Shown one piece after another: positions 11,205-23,032 of a DNA stretch of 64,000 nucleotides. The position numbers were made by a program, and so were the translations under genes. The notes beneath the pieces were generated by a model, which saw nothing but the letters and a program-made list of their open reading frames with translations, was not told the DNA's origin and did no database searches. This stretch comes from Prinsepia uniflora (Eukaryota; Streptophyta; Magnoliopsida; Rosales; Rosaceae), in the NCBI GenBank assembly GCA_032719365.1, contig CM064867.1, positions 67,950,136-68,014,135 on the forward strand. Direction: 5' to 3'. Every line of letters begins with the position of its first letter. The first letter of the stretch is position 1.

Positions 11205-11225
11205 CACAACAACAACAACAACAAC

Positions 11226-11267
<42 letters not shown>

Positions 11268-11268
11268 T
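11077..11268. repeat. Compound (AAT)n/(ATC)n/(AAC)n microsatellite
   Basis: About 190 bp of trinucleotide repeats. Long AAT runs are interrupted by ATC units near 11096-11122 and AAC units near 11202-11226. It lies inside the Harbinger element. The apparent poly-Asn and poly-Ile frames across it are a by-product of the repeat. Confidence 0.95.
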
Positions 11269-12088
11269 AAAAAAAGATAAAAGAGAGAGGGGTCGAGAAT
11301 CTTCTTCAGACTTCGCCCTTCAACTCGTTCTGTTCGTTGAGTCCAAGAGAGAGAGCAGTTGAGAAGGGAGAACAGAGAGGTCAAGAAAGAGAGGTCGAGA
11401 ATGGGAGATACCGTGAGGAAGAGAAAGAGAGGCTGAGGTCATCGAGCTGTTCTACTGTTTGAGAGCCGTCGATGGGTTCCAGAGGTTTCAGAGCCGTCGA
11501 TTGGAGTGCAAGAGCTTGAATCGAAGAGGGAAGAAGAGGTGAGTGTGGCCTTCGGCTGGTCCTTTTCTTCTTCAAGAGGCGATTGAGTGTTGTAATTTGT
11601 AGGCAAAGGTATAATTGATTGATTTTTTATTTTTTTTCCTAAATTGTTGTCAGAGACCGTGTTTGTTGTCTAATTCTAGTTTTTTTTTTTTCCTAATTTT
11701 TGTTCATCCGTGAATTGTAGCATATTTGGATTGTTATGTTTGATTGTTGTTCATCTGTGATTGAATAATTGTGGTTTTTTCCCAATTTTTGTTCATCCGT
11801 GATTTTTTCCTAATTGTTGTTCATGATTGAATTCTTGGTTTTTATTGGCTCTCTCTATGAATTCTGGGCTTTCTGGTTGAATAGGGATTGTGGGTGAGGA
11901 GCAAAGTAGCCATTGGCAGCTCTTTGCTTGGTGAGCGAACTGTCCACCTCAACAAGGAGGGAGACAAGAATAACCCTAGGACAAGCCTTGCCCTGGCCAA
12001 ACTTGTTCTCGTTAGAATGACTTCCTCAGGGTTTAGAGGCCATATTAGGCCTTGTATGGGCTAGATGACTGCGTAAGACTTGCTCTAA

Positions 12089-15000
12089 TAAATATTAGAA
12101 CTTTAAACATGGAATTTCTTTTTTCGTGAATATTGGGACTTTTTATTAGTTTTGTAGAAATGTTATTAGCAACAAATATATTTAGGAAAAATATAATTTA
12201 ATAGATGAGGACAAAGCAGTGAAAATGAAAGTGCAAAATTTTAAAAATTAAGATAATGAAAGTGGGTGATTAAAAGAATTAACCTTCATTAAAGATATAA
12301 TTTACCTTCATTAACATTCTTTTTATTTAAAAGAATTAAAAAATATAAAGTAAATTAATACACTCATGAGCGAGTTCGTAAGAACTAGTGAGTCCACGAT
12401 GATGTATTCCATTATTAGGCTCGTGAATTCAATTAGTTAAATGAATAATTAAACTTCTGGCATCTGCTAACACAACACAAGCACTAATTTATTTTATTTA
12501 TTTTTATTAAAAATTCAATTGAATAAATAATTAGTTTTAATATTGTAGATAAAAATAAGATTATTAATTAACTACCTAAATCATTATCCTTGTTTTCCCA
12601 ACACTTTTTCCATAAACTAATTACTAGGCTTATGGCGCCTGTTAATACGAGTGCTAATTAATTATAAAATTAATAACATTAATTTTTAATTTTTTAAATA
12701 AAAATAAGGGTAACTATCTTATGCTTCCCCCCCACATACACACCTTTCATTAACTTTTTAATTTATAATTTTAATATTATATTATTCTTAATTATTAAAT
12801 AATTTAAAGAATATTTTTGTGATAATTTTTTGGTGGAAGACTTTGAGGCTTGATTTTATAATAATAAAGATTATTATTATTAATTATAAATTTAATATTT
12901 AATTTTATTATTATATCTTTAATTATTAAAAATTTAAAGGATATTTTCTTAAAAAACAATTATGAAGCTTTAATAGAAACGACAACCATGGTGATAGAAA
13001 CATGTTACATCAGCAACAGTAAACCATTAGTGGAATTAATTGTTAACTTAATTTGTGTTTATGTGTTAAATTGGTATGTCCAAATAAAGATTTAAGCACA
13101 TGTTAAGCTTTAAGCACATGTTAAAGCTTTATTATTTAATAATTATTACACTTGTTAAACTGTGGATGATAAATTGGAACAATATGAATTCAGAAATATT
13201 ATATATATGCAAAAATTAAAGGTTACTTAGCACTACGATTTAGTAGTAATTATCTCTATAAGTTGTGTTATTACTCGAGTAGTTCTTCACCTATTTGCTA
13301 TCTAACTAGCTAGTAGGTATGGGATTTGAGACCTACGGAGCGCTAATCGAAAAATTATAAGATTATAACGTTAAATACAATGATATCTCATATGATTAAT
13401 GATGAAAAAGAATAAAATTATTTGGTAATACATATTTTTTAGCATAACATATTTTTTATTATTAGAGTATAATGTTAAATACAATGATATCTCATATGAT
13501 TAACGATGAAAATAGGTAAAATTATTTGTTTTTATAATTTTTAACATAACATAATTTTTATTAGGAACCTTTTTATTCCTCTAATTGTAAATTTGTGACT
13601 AACCAACTTTATAAATATATAATTAATAGCGCTATAAAACAAGCTTATTGATTTCATAATACGGAACTAACCAATCGTTTGGACCCACGGTTTAAGAACT
13701 TCTGCCATATGCCCTCTTTGAGTTCATCCAATAAACAATATTATCATAATCTAACTTTCATTTCGTAGTTCATTATTCAAAAATCATATTTGTAAACATT
13801 CATCTAAATTAGCAAATGGTTGGCCTTATAACACATGCAAGAGCTAAATATACATACAAACACGGCGTGTCGAGTAATACAAGAAATGTTCTTACTGATA
13901 ATTAAAGGGCTAAACAATTTCCGATTTGAACAAAATTTTATGGTATAATATTTAACGACTGGATTATAAATAAACAATTAATTTGTAATATTGTTTTGTA
14001 GAGTAAATCCAAATGAATAATTAGTTTTGAACTTAATTTTGGTAAACATTCAAATAATTATGTCCACTCCAACTTGCTAGCAAGTAGATTAAGCCTCGCA
14101 TGAAAGATTCAACATTCAAAGTGAATTCAAATTGTTGCGATCACGCTTGTGATTCGATGTACTGGCGCGGTCGGTGATAATATGTGCGTCATGAAATGAG
14201 CTCATGAGCTTGCCGATCACACTTGCCCACAAAAGTCCAATACGTAATCCTCGAAGAAATTACAATTAATCTGACAATCTGTACAAGACTCAACCCTAGA
14301 AGATGAGACCATGACCAAAAATCGGGTTATGGGGTTTTGCTTTTTGGTCAGTCCATTGGATTGAACGTGTAAAAATTTTCCACGCATGTTCCCATTCATG
14401 AACGGGTTTTTGTTTTTGTGTTTGTTTTTTTTAATAGATATATTCGTACGCCGTCCATATCCATTGATCTTGCGCATTAATTAATATTGGAATTTTCAAA
14501 TCTGTTTTTGGTCTTACTTCTAAAGCACGTGCCCGAGACTTATATACGCAGTTGCCCTACCCCAATATATTCATTGGTAGAGAAGCTCAACAACTTAAAC
14601 AGTAAAATTATATACAGTTATTCTAATTTTCACTGTTGAATACATAAATACCACGATGCAATAAAGGAATACATTAGAAGTCCAAAATAAGTTCTCGTTA
14701 AAATTTTGGAGGAGATTTTAATCTGACCAGAGAAAATGAGTACCACACATAGAATTGGATCTAAATCCATTGAAATCAATGCTGATTCGATTCAAACCAT
14801 GTTTGACACTTTAATTTGGATTTGATCTTATAAAAGTCAAACAGTTTAAAAATCTAAATCGATCCGTTAATAAAAATTTAGTTTTGGATTTTAATTTTGA
14901 AAAACCGTTGAAATCTAAACCGAACCGTTAAGGTTATTGTTTATTAGTTAGTATTTTCAACTTATAATTCATCACATACATTACCTCACTTAATCATTAC

Positions 15001-16160
15001 CCATTTCGTGCTACTTTCGAAGTTAAATTATATTTAAATAATATCATACCATACTTGGAGTTTAAAATGTTGAATTTTTTTTAGTTTGTTAATGTGTTCG
15101 TATGAATGAAATTTTCATGCGAATAATATCATACCATATTCAAATTAAACTGTTAATAGCAAGTTAGATAAAACAATTTAATTTTTATTTTTAAAAAATT
15201 CAAATCATAGATTCAAACCGTATCCAATTTAATCACACAACTAACAAAAATAAATACAATAAAAAATGAACATTAACGAAAAAGTAATAATAAAGAAAGA
15301 GGTTGACAGAAAAATATACAGAAAGTTTGACCTTGACATTGACTATGGACAATGTCGTATTCGTGTCACCCTCTAATGTCGGCCGTATAGTCAGTAGCCT
15401 TAAATCTAAAACTGGGAAAAGAAACATGAGATTTTTCATGCAGTTTTATGATTAGTGGATATATCCTATCGCAAAACAAAAAAAAGCATTTACAAATTAT
15501 AAAATATGTTATAATTGATAAATTATTATTTTAAAAAATCGAATTTTCTAATACTTAATTTGGCATATTAAAACTCATTTTAATCACCTCATAATCATTC
15601 CGAATATTATAAATTTGACTCATCATTTGGCTCATCTTTTTTTTATATGAGAACACATTTATCAATATACAAGAAGATGTACTAAAAAGATTCGAATTTA
15701 AAAACACCTGTTATAATGTGAATCGTACATTCATTCTCTAAATTATTATTTAAGAATATTACCATAAAAACTAACTAACTTAAAGATAATCACTTAGTTA
15801 TTTAGACGAATCAAATAAATCCAAAATGGAGGATACTATTAAAAATGATTTTCTAAACCTTATTTTTGTCTACTCGTTGAGTTTATCTCATAACTTTTAT
15901 ATTTTTACACCCCTAGTTATCCTAAGAAGTGAAACCAACTGACATGATGTCAAGGCATTCCTCATTAATCATAACTATCTCTAGAGACATATCAGATCCT
16001 TTCAAGACATTATTGGGTTTTTTAGGAAATTCGAAGTGAGTTTTAAAAGTTTTAGCTTTCAATAATTATTTTATCATAATCAATAACGCTTTTAAATCAC
16101 TCAAAAAAGTTAAGAACCAATAATATTATATTTAAAACACGATCGAGGGGGATATATATT
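12089..16160. other. AT-rich region without supportable genes
   Basis: About 4 kb of strongly AT-rich sequence. The longest frames (minus strand 14217-14477 and 15233-15439) show no recognised motif and no sign of a gene model. A TATA-like ACTTATATACGC occurs near 14540 but no gene can be tied to it. Contains the tandem duplication at 13365-13565 and a poorly conserved AT-rich duplication near 12790-12950. Confidence 0.55.
13365..13565. repeat. Tandem duplication of an about 104-bp AT-rich unit
   Basis: A unit containing TTAAATACAATGATATCTCA occurs at 13371 and again at 13475, followed each time by ATATGATTAA and then AGCATAACAT or ACATAACATA. The copies differ by a few substitutions and small indels. 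Confidence 0.8.
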
Positions 16161-16182
16161 GAAGTTATATATATATATATAT
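16161..16182. repeat. Short (AT)n microsatellite
   Basis: About 20 bp of alternating AT just before the LTR remnant at 16217. Confidence 0.8.
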
Positions 16183-16216
16183 AATTGCAGAGTATTTTGA
16201 AATGATCGAATTTTAC

Positions 16217-16590
16217 AGATTTTTAATGACCCATCACAAAAATTGGGGCAGTTTCACAATTAATTTGGGAATTGACGATTTTGCCCTTGTAGATCAAAAT
16301 TGATTTTTTTTTCTTGGAGAACTTGTTGGACCTTTCGTGAGAACCATTAAGTAAATTTCAGAGTTCTAAGTCCGTAGATAGGTGACATGCAAAAACGAAG
16401 ATCATATGAAAGAGTTACATGTCTAGATGTCCTAGGGGTGTTTTGGTAATTTAGATACTAGGAGCATTCTGGTAATTTTACATGGGGTTTATTGGGTGAG
16501 TCACTAGCTGCCTTGTTGGGCTTCTTAAGGTGACAAATGTCACCTTGGCATGGTGAGGAGTGTCCCTCATCGTTTGTCATTTTGATTTAA
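16217..16590 (+). repeat. 5' part of an old gypsy LTR
   Basis: Parallels the start of the LTR at 40803: a degenerate TAATGACCC start, ATTGACGATTTTGCCCTTG, then AGTCCGTAGATAGGTGACATG, TTTTGGTAATTT and GGTGACAAATGTCACC in the same order. The likely remainder of this LTR is 37203-37945, on the far side of the LINE, so the LINE seems to have inserted into it. Exact junctions are not clear. Confidence 0.6.
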
Positions 16591-16866
16591 AAGAAATGGG
16601 TGTTTTGCTGGGTAATTCTAGAGAGGAAGATAATATGTATGACATCCTCTTATCCTTCAAGGGTGGAACGGTAAGGGTGGAACTGCTCAAAAGGATTGGT
16701 TGTTCGAGGGTGGGGTACCGAAGGAAATTCCTCAAATTCCAAGCACTTTATTGGTTGTGACCCAAGGAAAAGACGAAAATTATCTCCTTTTGTCCTTCTA
16801 GATATAATTGTTCACTAAAATGAGAAGTAGGAAGGCTTTAGTGGACGACAGGATGACACCTGAAAT

Positions 16867-17872
16867 TTGAAATTCATGTTCTGGTCAATTCAGGTACAAA
16901 TTCCTAGTTCTGGTCAATTCTGGAACTGTCAGGGCCTTGGGGCTGCCCTGACAGGCCAATCATTCCGGGATATGATCCGGAGACATAAGCCCTCGGTTGT
17001 TTTTCTTATGGAGACTAAAATGAAGTCAAGTAAATTAGCCAGTTTCAGTAGGAAAGCCAATTTTCTCAATTGTTATTGTGTTTCCCCAGTAGGTGCTGCT
17101 GGGGGGCTTGGCTTACTTTGGAATGAAAATGTTGATGTTTCTATTTATTTGTCGTCTAAATTCCTAATTGATACTACAGTTTTTGTGAAGGAGACTAGGG
17201 ACATTTTCCAAGCTTCTTGGATTTATGAGACTCCGTATAGGGAGAATAAAGTCCAAATGTGGGAGTGGCTGTCGAACAACACTGTTAACATGGATATCCC
17301 ATGGCTGTGTGTTGGGGACTTTAATGAGTACTTGTGGAGCCACCAAAAACTGTGGGGTATGGCGGACCGCCCTAATAGGCAGAGGTTCCTACAGGAATTT
17401 ATGGATAAAACTTGTTTAATGGATTTGGGTTTTAAAAGGCAGCAATGCACCTGGAGAGTTATAAGAGGTAATAATGTTCTTGTTCAGGTGTGACTTGACA
17501 GGGGTCTGATGAATGCAAAGTGGCAGGTGAGCTGGCCCTCTACGATTCTTAGTCATCTACCTGCAATTGGATCGGATCACTACCTTGTTCTTATTGACTT
17601 GAAGCTTAAGATTTCAAAGAGGAAAAGATCTTTCAAATTCGAGGCCTATTGGGTTAAGGAACCTGATTGTGAGGTCATTGTAGCTAGAGGCTGGAGGGGA
17701 TGAGTGTCGAGGAGTGGGTGGCAGTGGGGGGAAAAATGTCATCTTTCAAGAATGCCCTGACTGCCTGGAGCAAAAGAAAATTTCAAAACAACAAGAGGCA
17801 AATTGAGTTCCTAACTGAGGAGTTGGATATCCTCCAAAGAAATTTGGACGAAAATCGGGAGAGGATTGAATG
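16867..17872 (+). pseudogene. LINE ORF2, endonuclease domain (broken)
   Basis: The apyrimidinic-type endonuclease nicks target DNA to prime reverse transcription. The first frame (16867-17493) shows WNCQGLG, a METK motif and VGDFNE, the usual N, E and D/N blocks of the fold. A stop at 17491-17493 replaces the expected codon, and the frame resumes at 17509 with the GSDHYLVLI block that supplies the catalytic Asp-His pair. A further frame change near 17700 leads into a region ending at the solo LTR. There is a short local repeat of TTCTGGTCAATTC near 16877 and 16907. The fragment continues at 21047. Confidence 0.85.
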
Positions 17873-20800
17873 TGTGACGACCTGTCCCTAATTAGCGGGA
17901 TTAATTAAGGATTAATGACGGATTAGCGAGACTAATCGAGGATTAGACGAGGATTAAAGGACGAGCAGGGCGAAATTACGATTTTGCCCTTGAAATGGGC
18001 GAATCGTTGAATTTTTGTTTAGATGGTCAAATGGACTTTAGCCGATGACTGTGACGTAGTTCGAGATGTCACGAGTTCATAAACAGGTGGCACGCCCGAT
18101 TCCGACATTCGTGGAATAAGTTAGGACGATCGGAAGTTTGGGGGCATTTTGGTAATTTGGTTGAATAGGAGCCAATAGTTGACTTTTGACCTGGGGGGTC
18201 CGATGGCCGAGGGCCGAGGACCGTTACGTAGATCAGGACGATACAAATTTGTAGACAGGCGGCACGTCGAATTTGGACGTTCGACGGAAAAGTTAAGGTT
18301 CACGGAAGTTCCGGGGAACTATTTACGACAACACGTTCTACGAGGTAAAAAGTAGCCTTTTGTCTTTTAGTGTGGGCCCAGATATTTCCCAGGCCCAATG
18401 GATGAGTGACAAGTGTCACTCATCCATTGCCTATCTCCCCACATTTATGCATATCATCTTCATCCCCTTTGTTCGTTCAACCAAAAACCCGAAGCCCCCC
18501 CTAAACCGTGCAAAACCATACACCCACACCACTATACCATCTTGCTTTTCAACCATGGAAGGACAGAGAGGGGAGGGCTGAGATCGGCAGGGAGGTTAGG
18601 CAGCTGAGAAAGGCGGAGCCACGACGGAGGAGGAAACCCGACAACCCGGTTGGATTCAAATTCTGGGGATTCGAATTGGAGCGTTTTGGATGAGTACTGA
18701 GGATTGGATGTTGATCTTGGGGGTCTCACAAGTCAAGGGGAATGGCTTTGAGTGGAGGACGGCGGCAGGGAAGCTCAGACGGACGGCCGAAAAATAGAGC
18801 CGTATGCTCTTCGATCGGACAGGTGATTTTTACACCCTCTTTGTGTGTTTTTAAATCGTAGAACTGTAGGGATTGAAGAAACTTAGAGATTAGGATTGAA
18901 AGGATCGAAAATGGATGAGAAAATAGGAAGAACCGGCCTCGCCGGTCGGGCTGGACCGGAGTTGCAGAGGTGAACCGGACCGCCAGTTCACTCGAGGTTA
19001 GGGACAACTGTAGCAGGCGTGTGAGCCCCACGCGCAGCCCCTTTGGGCGGTACGTGGAGGCACGTGGGACATAATTTGGGGAAGGTTCCAACATGTAATT
19101 TCATCTATTCGATGTAACGAACATTTTGGGATTGGTTTCGTGTCAATCAGACATCATTTCGATATAGTTCGGGACATCCAAAGGTTTAGGTTCGAGTTTA
19201 AAAATAGTTAGAAATTTCGCAAAATTATGGGGCTTTAGTTAGGGGTTATATAAGTAGTTAGTAACCCTCTATATTAATTTGGACAGGTTCGGGAATCCCG
19301 GAGGCGACGATTGGCCCAGGAGACGCTTATAGCACGTGTATCGAGGCGCGGCTTCGGACGGTTTGTGAGTGGACTTGTTTTATGAAGTCGTTGCATGCAT
19401 AAATGTTTTATAAGTGTTTTAATATATGCTTTGTGATGCCATGAGTGCATTTGTTTGTGGTAGCCTAGGATTTACGTATTTGCACGTATTTGAAGATTTA
19501 CGATTTTATACGATGCTTATACGTGTTAGGTTTTCAATGAGGGTTTCATGAATTGGTTTTGGGATTTGGAAACATGAACTCGGGCATGAGACCCATTTGA
19601 TTTACAAACTCTCAGACTTGTAGTCCATTTGATTTGACGAGAAATCGGACCGAGGGTCCATTTGAGTTATACGATCGGACCGAGGGTCCCGTTGATTTAT
19701 GATCCGGGCTGGAGGCCCATTTCATTGTAATATCGGCCTTGAGGCCCCATTGACTATAGTATCGGGCTTGAGGCCCTATTGGTGGTGAAATCGGGCTTGA
19801 GGCCCTATTGGTGGTGAAATCGGGCTTGAGGACCTATGGTTTATGGTTTCAGGCCTAGGGCCCAGTTAGCTGTGGTATCGGGCTTGAGGCCCTGTTGAAT
19901 GTAACATCGGGCTTGAGTCCCAGTTCGATTTATGAAATGAGTATTCGGGCATGAGACCTTATTGAACTGTGGATTTAGGACTAGGCCTGTGAAATGGATT
20001 TGAATCGGATTCGAGGAATCCTGTTGAAATGAATCGGGTATGAGACCCAGTTGAAATGTGTTTTGAGAAAGAAAGAAAGAGATTTGAAAATGAATATGAA
20101 CCCTACATATGATTTATATGGTCTCCTCTAGACGTCAACCTGGAGAGTCACGATTCACAGACCAGAATGGGTATCCCCATAGGGATCCCATTCCAGGAGT
20201 GGGGGTTACAAATTATGTTGTGGTCCCGGACCAGATTCCGGAGAGATGTCGGACTAGGTCCCAGAATAGAGCCTACCAGATGGAGAATTCCTTGGAGAAG
20301 ACTCGAAGTGAGACCCCGAGTAGTGTGCACACTAGTATAGAGATGCTATCATGACATATATCGGGGAAGTGTTCCCTAGGGGCTGTGTGCCCCGAGTTGG
20401 CATATTGATACGTATGTGGTTTACAGAAAGTGATTTGGGGGTGGAGACGCCGAGTTTTATGTTTTGGAAATGGTTTGGGGCGGAGACCCCGTATTCGATG
20501 TTTTAGTACTTCACTGAGAATGGTTTTGGGCGGAGTTCCCACATGTATGGTTTTATGGTTTTAAGGTTGTGATTTCGAGTCGGGGACCCAAATGAATTTA
20601 TGGTTTATGACGATTTATAGGCACCGTCATGAACCCTTGAAAGGTTTTTATGGGTCATGACGGTTTATGGAAACCGGCCATGAACCCTTCAATGATTTCG
20701 AGAATATGTTGATAAATGAAATGGTTTTATGAACGTTTTGATAAACGGTTTTTGAATGCATGCATATACTTTTATTGAAAGGCATAAATGTCTTTGTGTG

Positions 20801-21046
20801 AAAATGTTTTTATTAAAATATTATTTTGTCCACTCACGACTTTTGATGTTTTAATGCCCTTCAGGTTGATCGCGGATGCGGGCTGTAGCAGAGACGAGAC
20901 ATCACACTCCTCCTTCTACGATCCTGGCGTACTCTAGATGCCCGGGGAGGGCTAGAAACAGAATTTTCCCTGGTCTGGCACTTCATGTTAGATGGGATGA
21001 GGTGCGTCCCACATTAATTCCGTGGGAATTGGGACGGGTCCTAACA
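17873..21046 (+). mobile_element. Solo LTR (3.17 kb) of a gypsy element, in the LINE
   Basis: Starts TGTGACGACCTGTCCC and ends GGGTCCTAACA, flanked on both sides by GAATG (17868-17872 and 21047-21051), a perfect 5-bp target duplication. LINE coding resumes directly after it. No internal region, primer site or second LTR exists, so it is the product of LTR-LTR recombination. It carries the usual LTR modules: U3 box (about 18050-18100) and its second copy (about 18245-18290), CACGCGC box (about 19030), GTGAGTGGAC (19365-19374), hairpin array, GTCCACTCAC (20828-20837), and a U5 region with CTGTAGCAGAGACGAGACATCACA. Confidence 0.92.
19647..20021 (+). repeat. Array of hairpins with GAG or TGA loops in the solo LTR
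   Basis: Stems with a common loop: GGACC-GAG-GGTCC (19647-19659 and 19677-19689), GGGCT-GGA-GGCCC (19706-19718), GGCC-TTGA-GGCC (19735-19746), GGGCT-TGA-GGCCC (19764-19776 and 19793-19805, and again near 19879) and GGATTC-GAG-GAATCC (20007-20021). The spacers are similar (CATTTGA-like or CTATTGGTGG-like), giving a repeat of about 30-40 bp. The stem letters change while pairing is kept. Confidence 0.8.
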
Positions 21047-21725
21047 GAATGTCTAAATTTGGACCTTGGAAGATTATGGAACCTGGAGGAGTGCTACTGG
21101 CACCAGAGATCACGAATTCATTGGCTGTCTTCTGGGGATGCCAGCACTAGTTTCTTTCACCAATCCACCATCCAAAGGAAGAGACACAATCTGATCACAA
21201 AATTAAAAAATCCTGATGATAGCTGCACTGAGGTTGATGCTGAAATCAGGAAAATTGTGGACTCCTACTTTTGGGACATTTTCAAAACCGTGGGCCGGAG
21301 GGACTGGGGGACATCCTATCCTTCGTTTATATAGCTGTAACACCGGGAGTTAATGATGATCTTATTGCAGAAATTACGGAGGAGGAAGTTAAGCTGGCTA
21401 CCTTCTAAATGGGTCCACCGAAGGCACCTGGCCCTGATGGCTTTTCGGGAGTCTTTTATCAAAGCTACTGGGAGACTGTCAAGAGTGAGTTGATGATTAC
21501 TATTCAGAGTTTCTTTGTCGGGGAGCTGCTAGTTCATATGCTGAATTCCACCAATATCACTTTGGTCCCCAAAGTCCACCATCCTGAAACGGTGAATCAA
21601 TACAGACCGATTGCATTATGTAACTACTCATACAAGATCATTTAAAAAATCCTCTCCAATAGGCTCAAACCCCATCTGGATAGTCTGATCACCCCTCAAC
21701 AAAGTGCCTTTATCTCGGGAAGACA
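21047..21725 (+). pseudogene. LINE ORF2, linker and start of reverse transcriptase (broken)
   Basis: Continues the LINE after the solo LTR. A frame to about 21334 has HWLSSGDASTSFFH, a well-known plant LINE block between endonuclease and RT. It ends in a stop; the next frame (21409-21645) has PKAPGPDGFSGVFYQSYW and NITLVPKV.P..VNQYRPIALCN, the first RT motifs. A stop follows at about 21643 and the sequence ends in QSAFISGR-type coding at the insertion point of the gag-only element. The GRP-type junction is completed at 23610. Confidence 0.88.
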
Positions 21726-22044
21726 TGTCAAGCCCCGGAAATTCGAAAACGGAAAATTTGGAAAATTTGAGGAAAATGACGATTTTGCCTCTGGAATTGG
21801 GTGAACGGTTGAATTTTTATTTGAGCAGTCAAACGGACTTTGACCGATGACTGTGACGTAGTTCGGGACATCACGAGTTCATAGACAGGTGGTACGCCCG
21901 ATTCTGACATTCGAGGAAAAATTTATGATGTGCGGAAGTTGGAGGGTAATTTGGTAAATTGGTCATAAGGGCCGAAAGTTGACTTATCAGACGGGAGCAG
22001 GACCGGGCACTGTTATCGAGGTCCAGTTGGGACGGGTCCTGTCA
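21726..22044 (+). repeat. 5' LTR of the compact gag-only element (319 bp)
   Basis: Starts TGTCAAGCCCCGG and ends CCTGTCA. It contains one U3 box (GTGACGTAGTTCGGGACATC, then ATAGACAGGTGG) and the U5 box ATCAGACGGGAGCAGG, with nothing of the 2-3 kb middle found in the long LTRs of the window. Confidence 0.92.
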
Positions 22045-22047
22045 AAG

Positions 22048-22059
22048 TGGTATCAGAGC
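22048..22059 (+). other. Primer binding site (initiator tRNA-Met)
   Basis: TGGTATCAGAGC three bases after the 5' LTR. Confidence 0.93.
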
Positions 22060-22078
22060 ATTTGGTTACTGATCTGTT

Positions 22079-23032
22079 ATGCCTCCGAGACGTGAGCCCT
22101 ATGCACGACCCAGTGATGAGTTTAACGGTCCAGATGTTGAGAGAGCCCAACGTCTGGGAGCTACGAGATTTACCGGCCAGTCAGATCCAGAGGAAGCCTA
22201 TGAGTGGCTTATTTGTTTTGAGCGGATCTTCGAAGTCATGCGATGTCCACCATGAGACATGGTTTTGTTAGCCACCTTTATGTTGAGTGGCAACGCCTAC
22301 CGGTGGTGGCGTGGGTTGCAGATGACTGGTTTGAATGCCCACACCTTGACTTGGGAGGCTTTTCGGGAGCGCTTCCTGGATCAGTTTTACCCCCGCTCAT
22401 TTCGTAATGCGAAAGAGGTTGAGTTCTTGGAACTGCAGCAGGGGACTCTGTCAGTGGCGGAATATGAGCAGAAATTCTTGAATCTATCAAATTTCGCTCC
22501 TCTATATGTGGCTAGTGAAGAGGATAAGTGTCGCAGATTTGAGTATGGACTGAAGAATGAGATTCGGTTCGCTGTGACAGTTGGATATTATGCCACACTT
22601 CGAGAGTTATCAGATGTTGCTGCTCGTGTAGAAGCGACTTTGCCTCCCCGAGTACGTTCTGGACAACGCCGAGAGCGTCAGGATACTGGAGTGACGTCCC
22701 AGGGACCACCAAAAAGAAGTAGTGGTAGCCTAGATTTTTCTGGGGGATCTCGATTCAGTTCGAATGATGATGGAAATGAGCAAGAGAATAATCAGAATGT
22801 TTCAGATTAGCAATATAGGGGCGGTCGACCTGGACGGCTTAGCATAGAGGGTTATTATTTCTGTGGGAAGGCTGAGCATATTAAGCGATTTTGTCCATAT
22901 CGACCCACAGGTGGTACTACATAGCAGGGCTTGGAGACAGTCTCAACTTCGCAAACTACAGGTGGAAGAGGAGCTGCTAGCACTAGTGGCGCACCACGAG
23001 GACGTGGTCGGTCTTCGAGTTCACGAACGTAG
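22079..23032 (+). pseudogene. Gag of the compact gag-only element, three in-frame stops
   Basis: A single 318-codon frame begins MPPRR and can be followed to the stop at 23030-23032 with no frameshift. It contains ERAQRLGATRF, the capsid-like region (TWEAFRERFLDQFYPRSF, VAEYEQKFLNL, EEDKCRRFEYGL) and a CCHC zinc knuckle (YYFCGKAEHIKRFCP) near 22855-22900. Internal stops are TGA at 22253, TAG at 22808 and TAG at 22922; each can be explained by one C-to-T change (CGA or CAG). The frame ends where protease would begin in the intact element at 309-4760, so pol is missing rather than decayed. Gag packages element RNA into particles. Confidence 0.9.

Larger units (their letters stand above)
9626..12085 (-). 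mobile_element. Decayed PIF/Harbinger DNA transposon
   Basis: Bounded by TAA on both sides (9623-9625 and 12086-12088), the 3-bp target duplication typical of PIF/Harbinger. The ends are imperfect inverted repeats: GAGCACATCTAATGG on the left against GAGCAAGTCTTACGC read inward from the right. Flanking purine-rich phrases (left AAGGGCTAAAGGCAAG, right complement of CAAGCCTTGCCCTGG) extend the similarity loosely. A broken transposase lies on the minus strand at 9902-10874 and a large trinucleotide tract at 11077-11268. About 700 bp between that tract and the right end has no recognised gene, so the Myb-like second protein of this superfamily appears absent or unrecognisable. Confidence 0.8.

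Noticed and set aside
11004..11270. Frame encoding a His/Asn-rich poly-Asn protein
   Set aside because: Direct translation of the (AAT)n/(ATC)n tract; the opposite strand gives poly-Ile and poly-Val.
14217..14477. Minus-strand 86-codon frame with a TATA-like sequence upstream near 14540
   Set aside because: No motif, low complexity and AT-rich; a gene cannot be supported.
16688..16696. AAAAGGAT as a possible LINE target duplication matching the bases after the poly(A)
   Set aside because: The match is mostly A and merges with the poly(A) tail, so it is not convincing.
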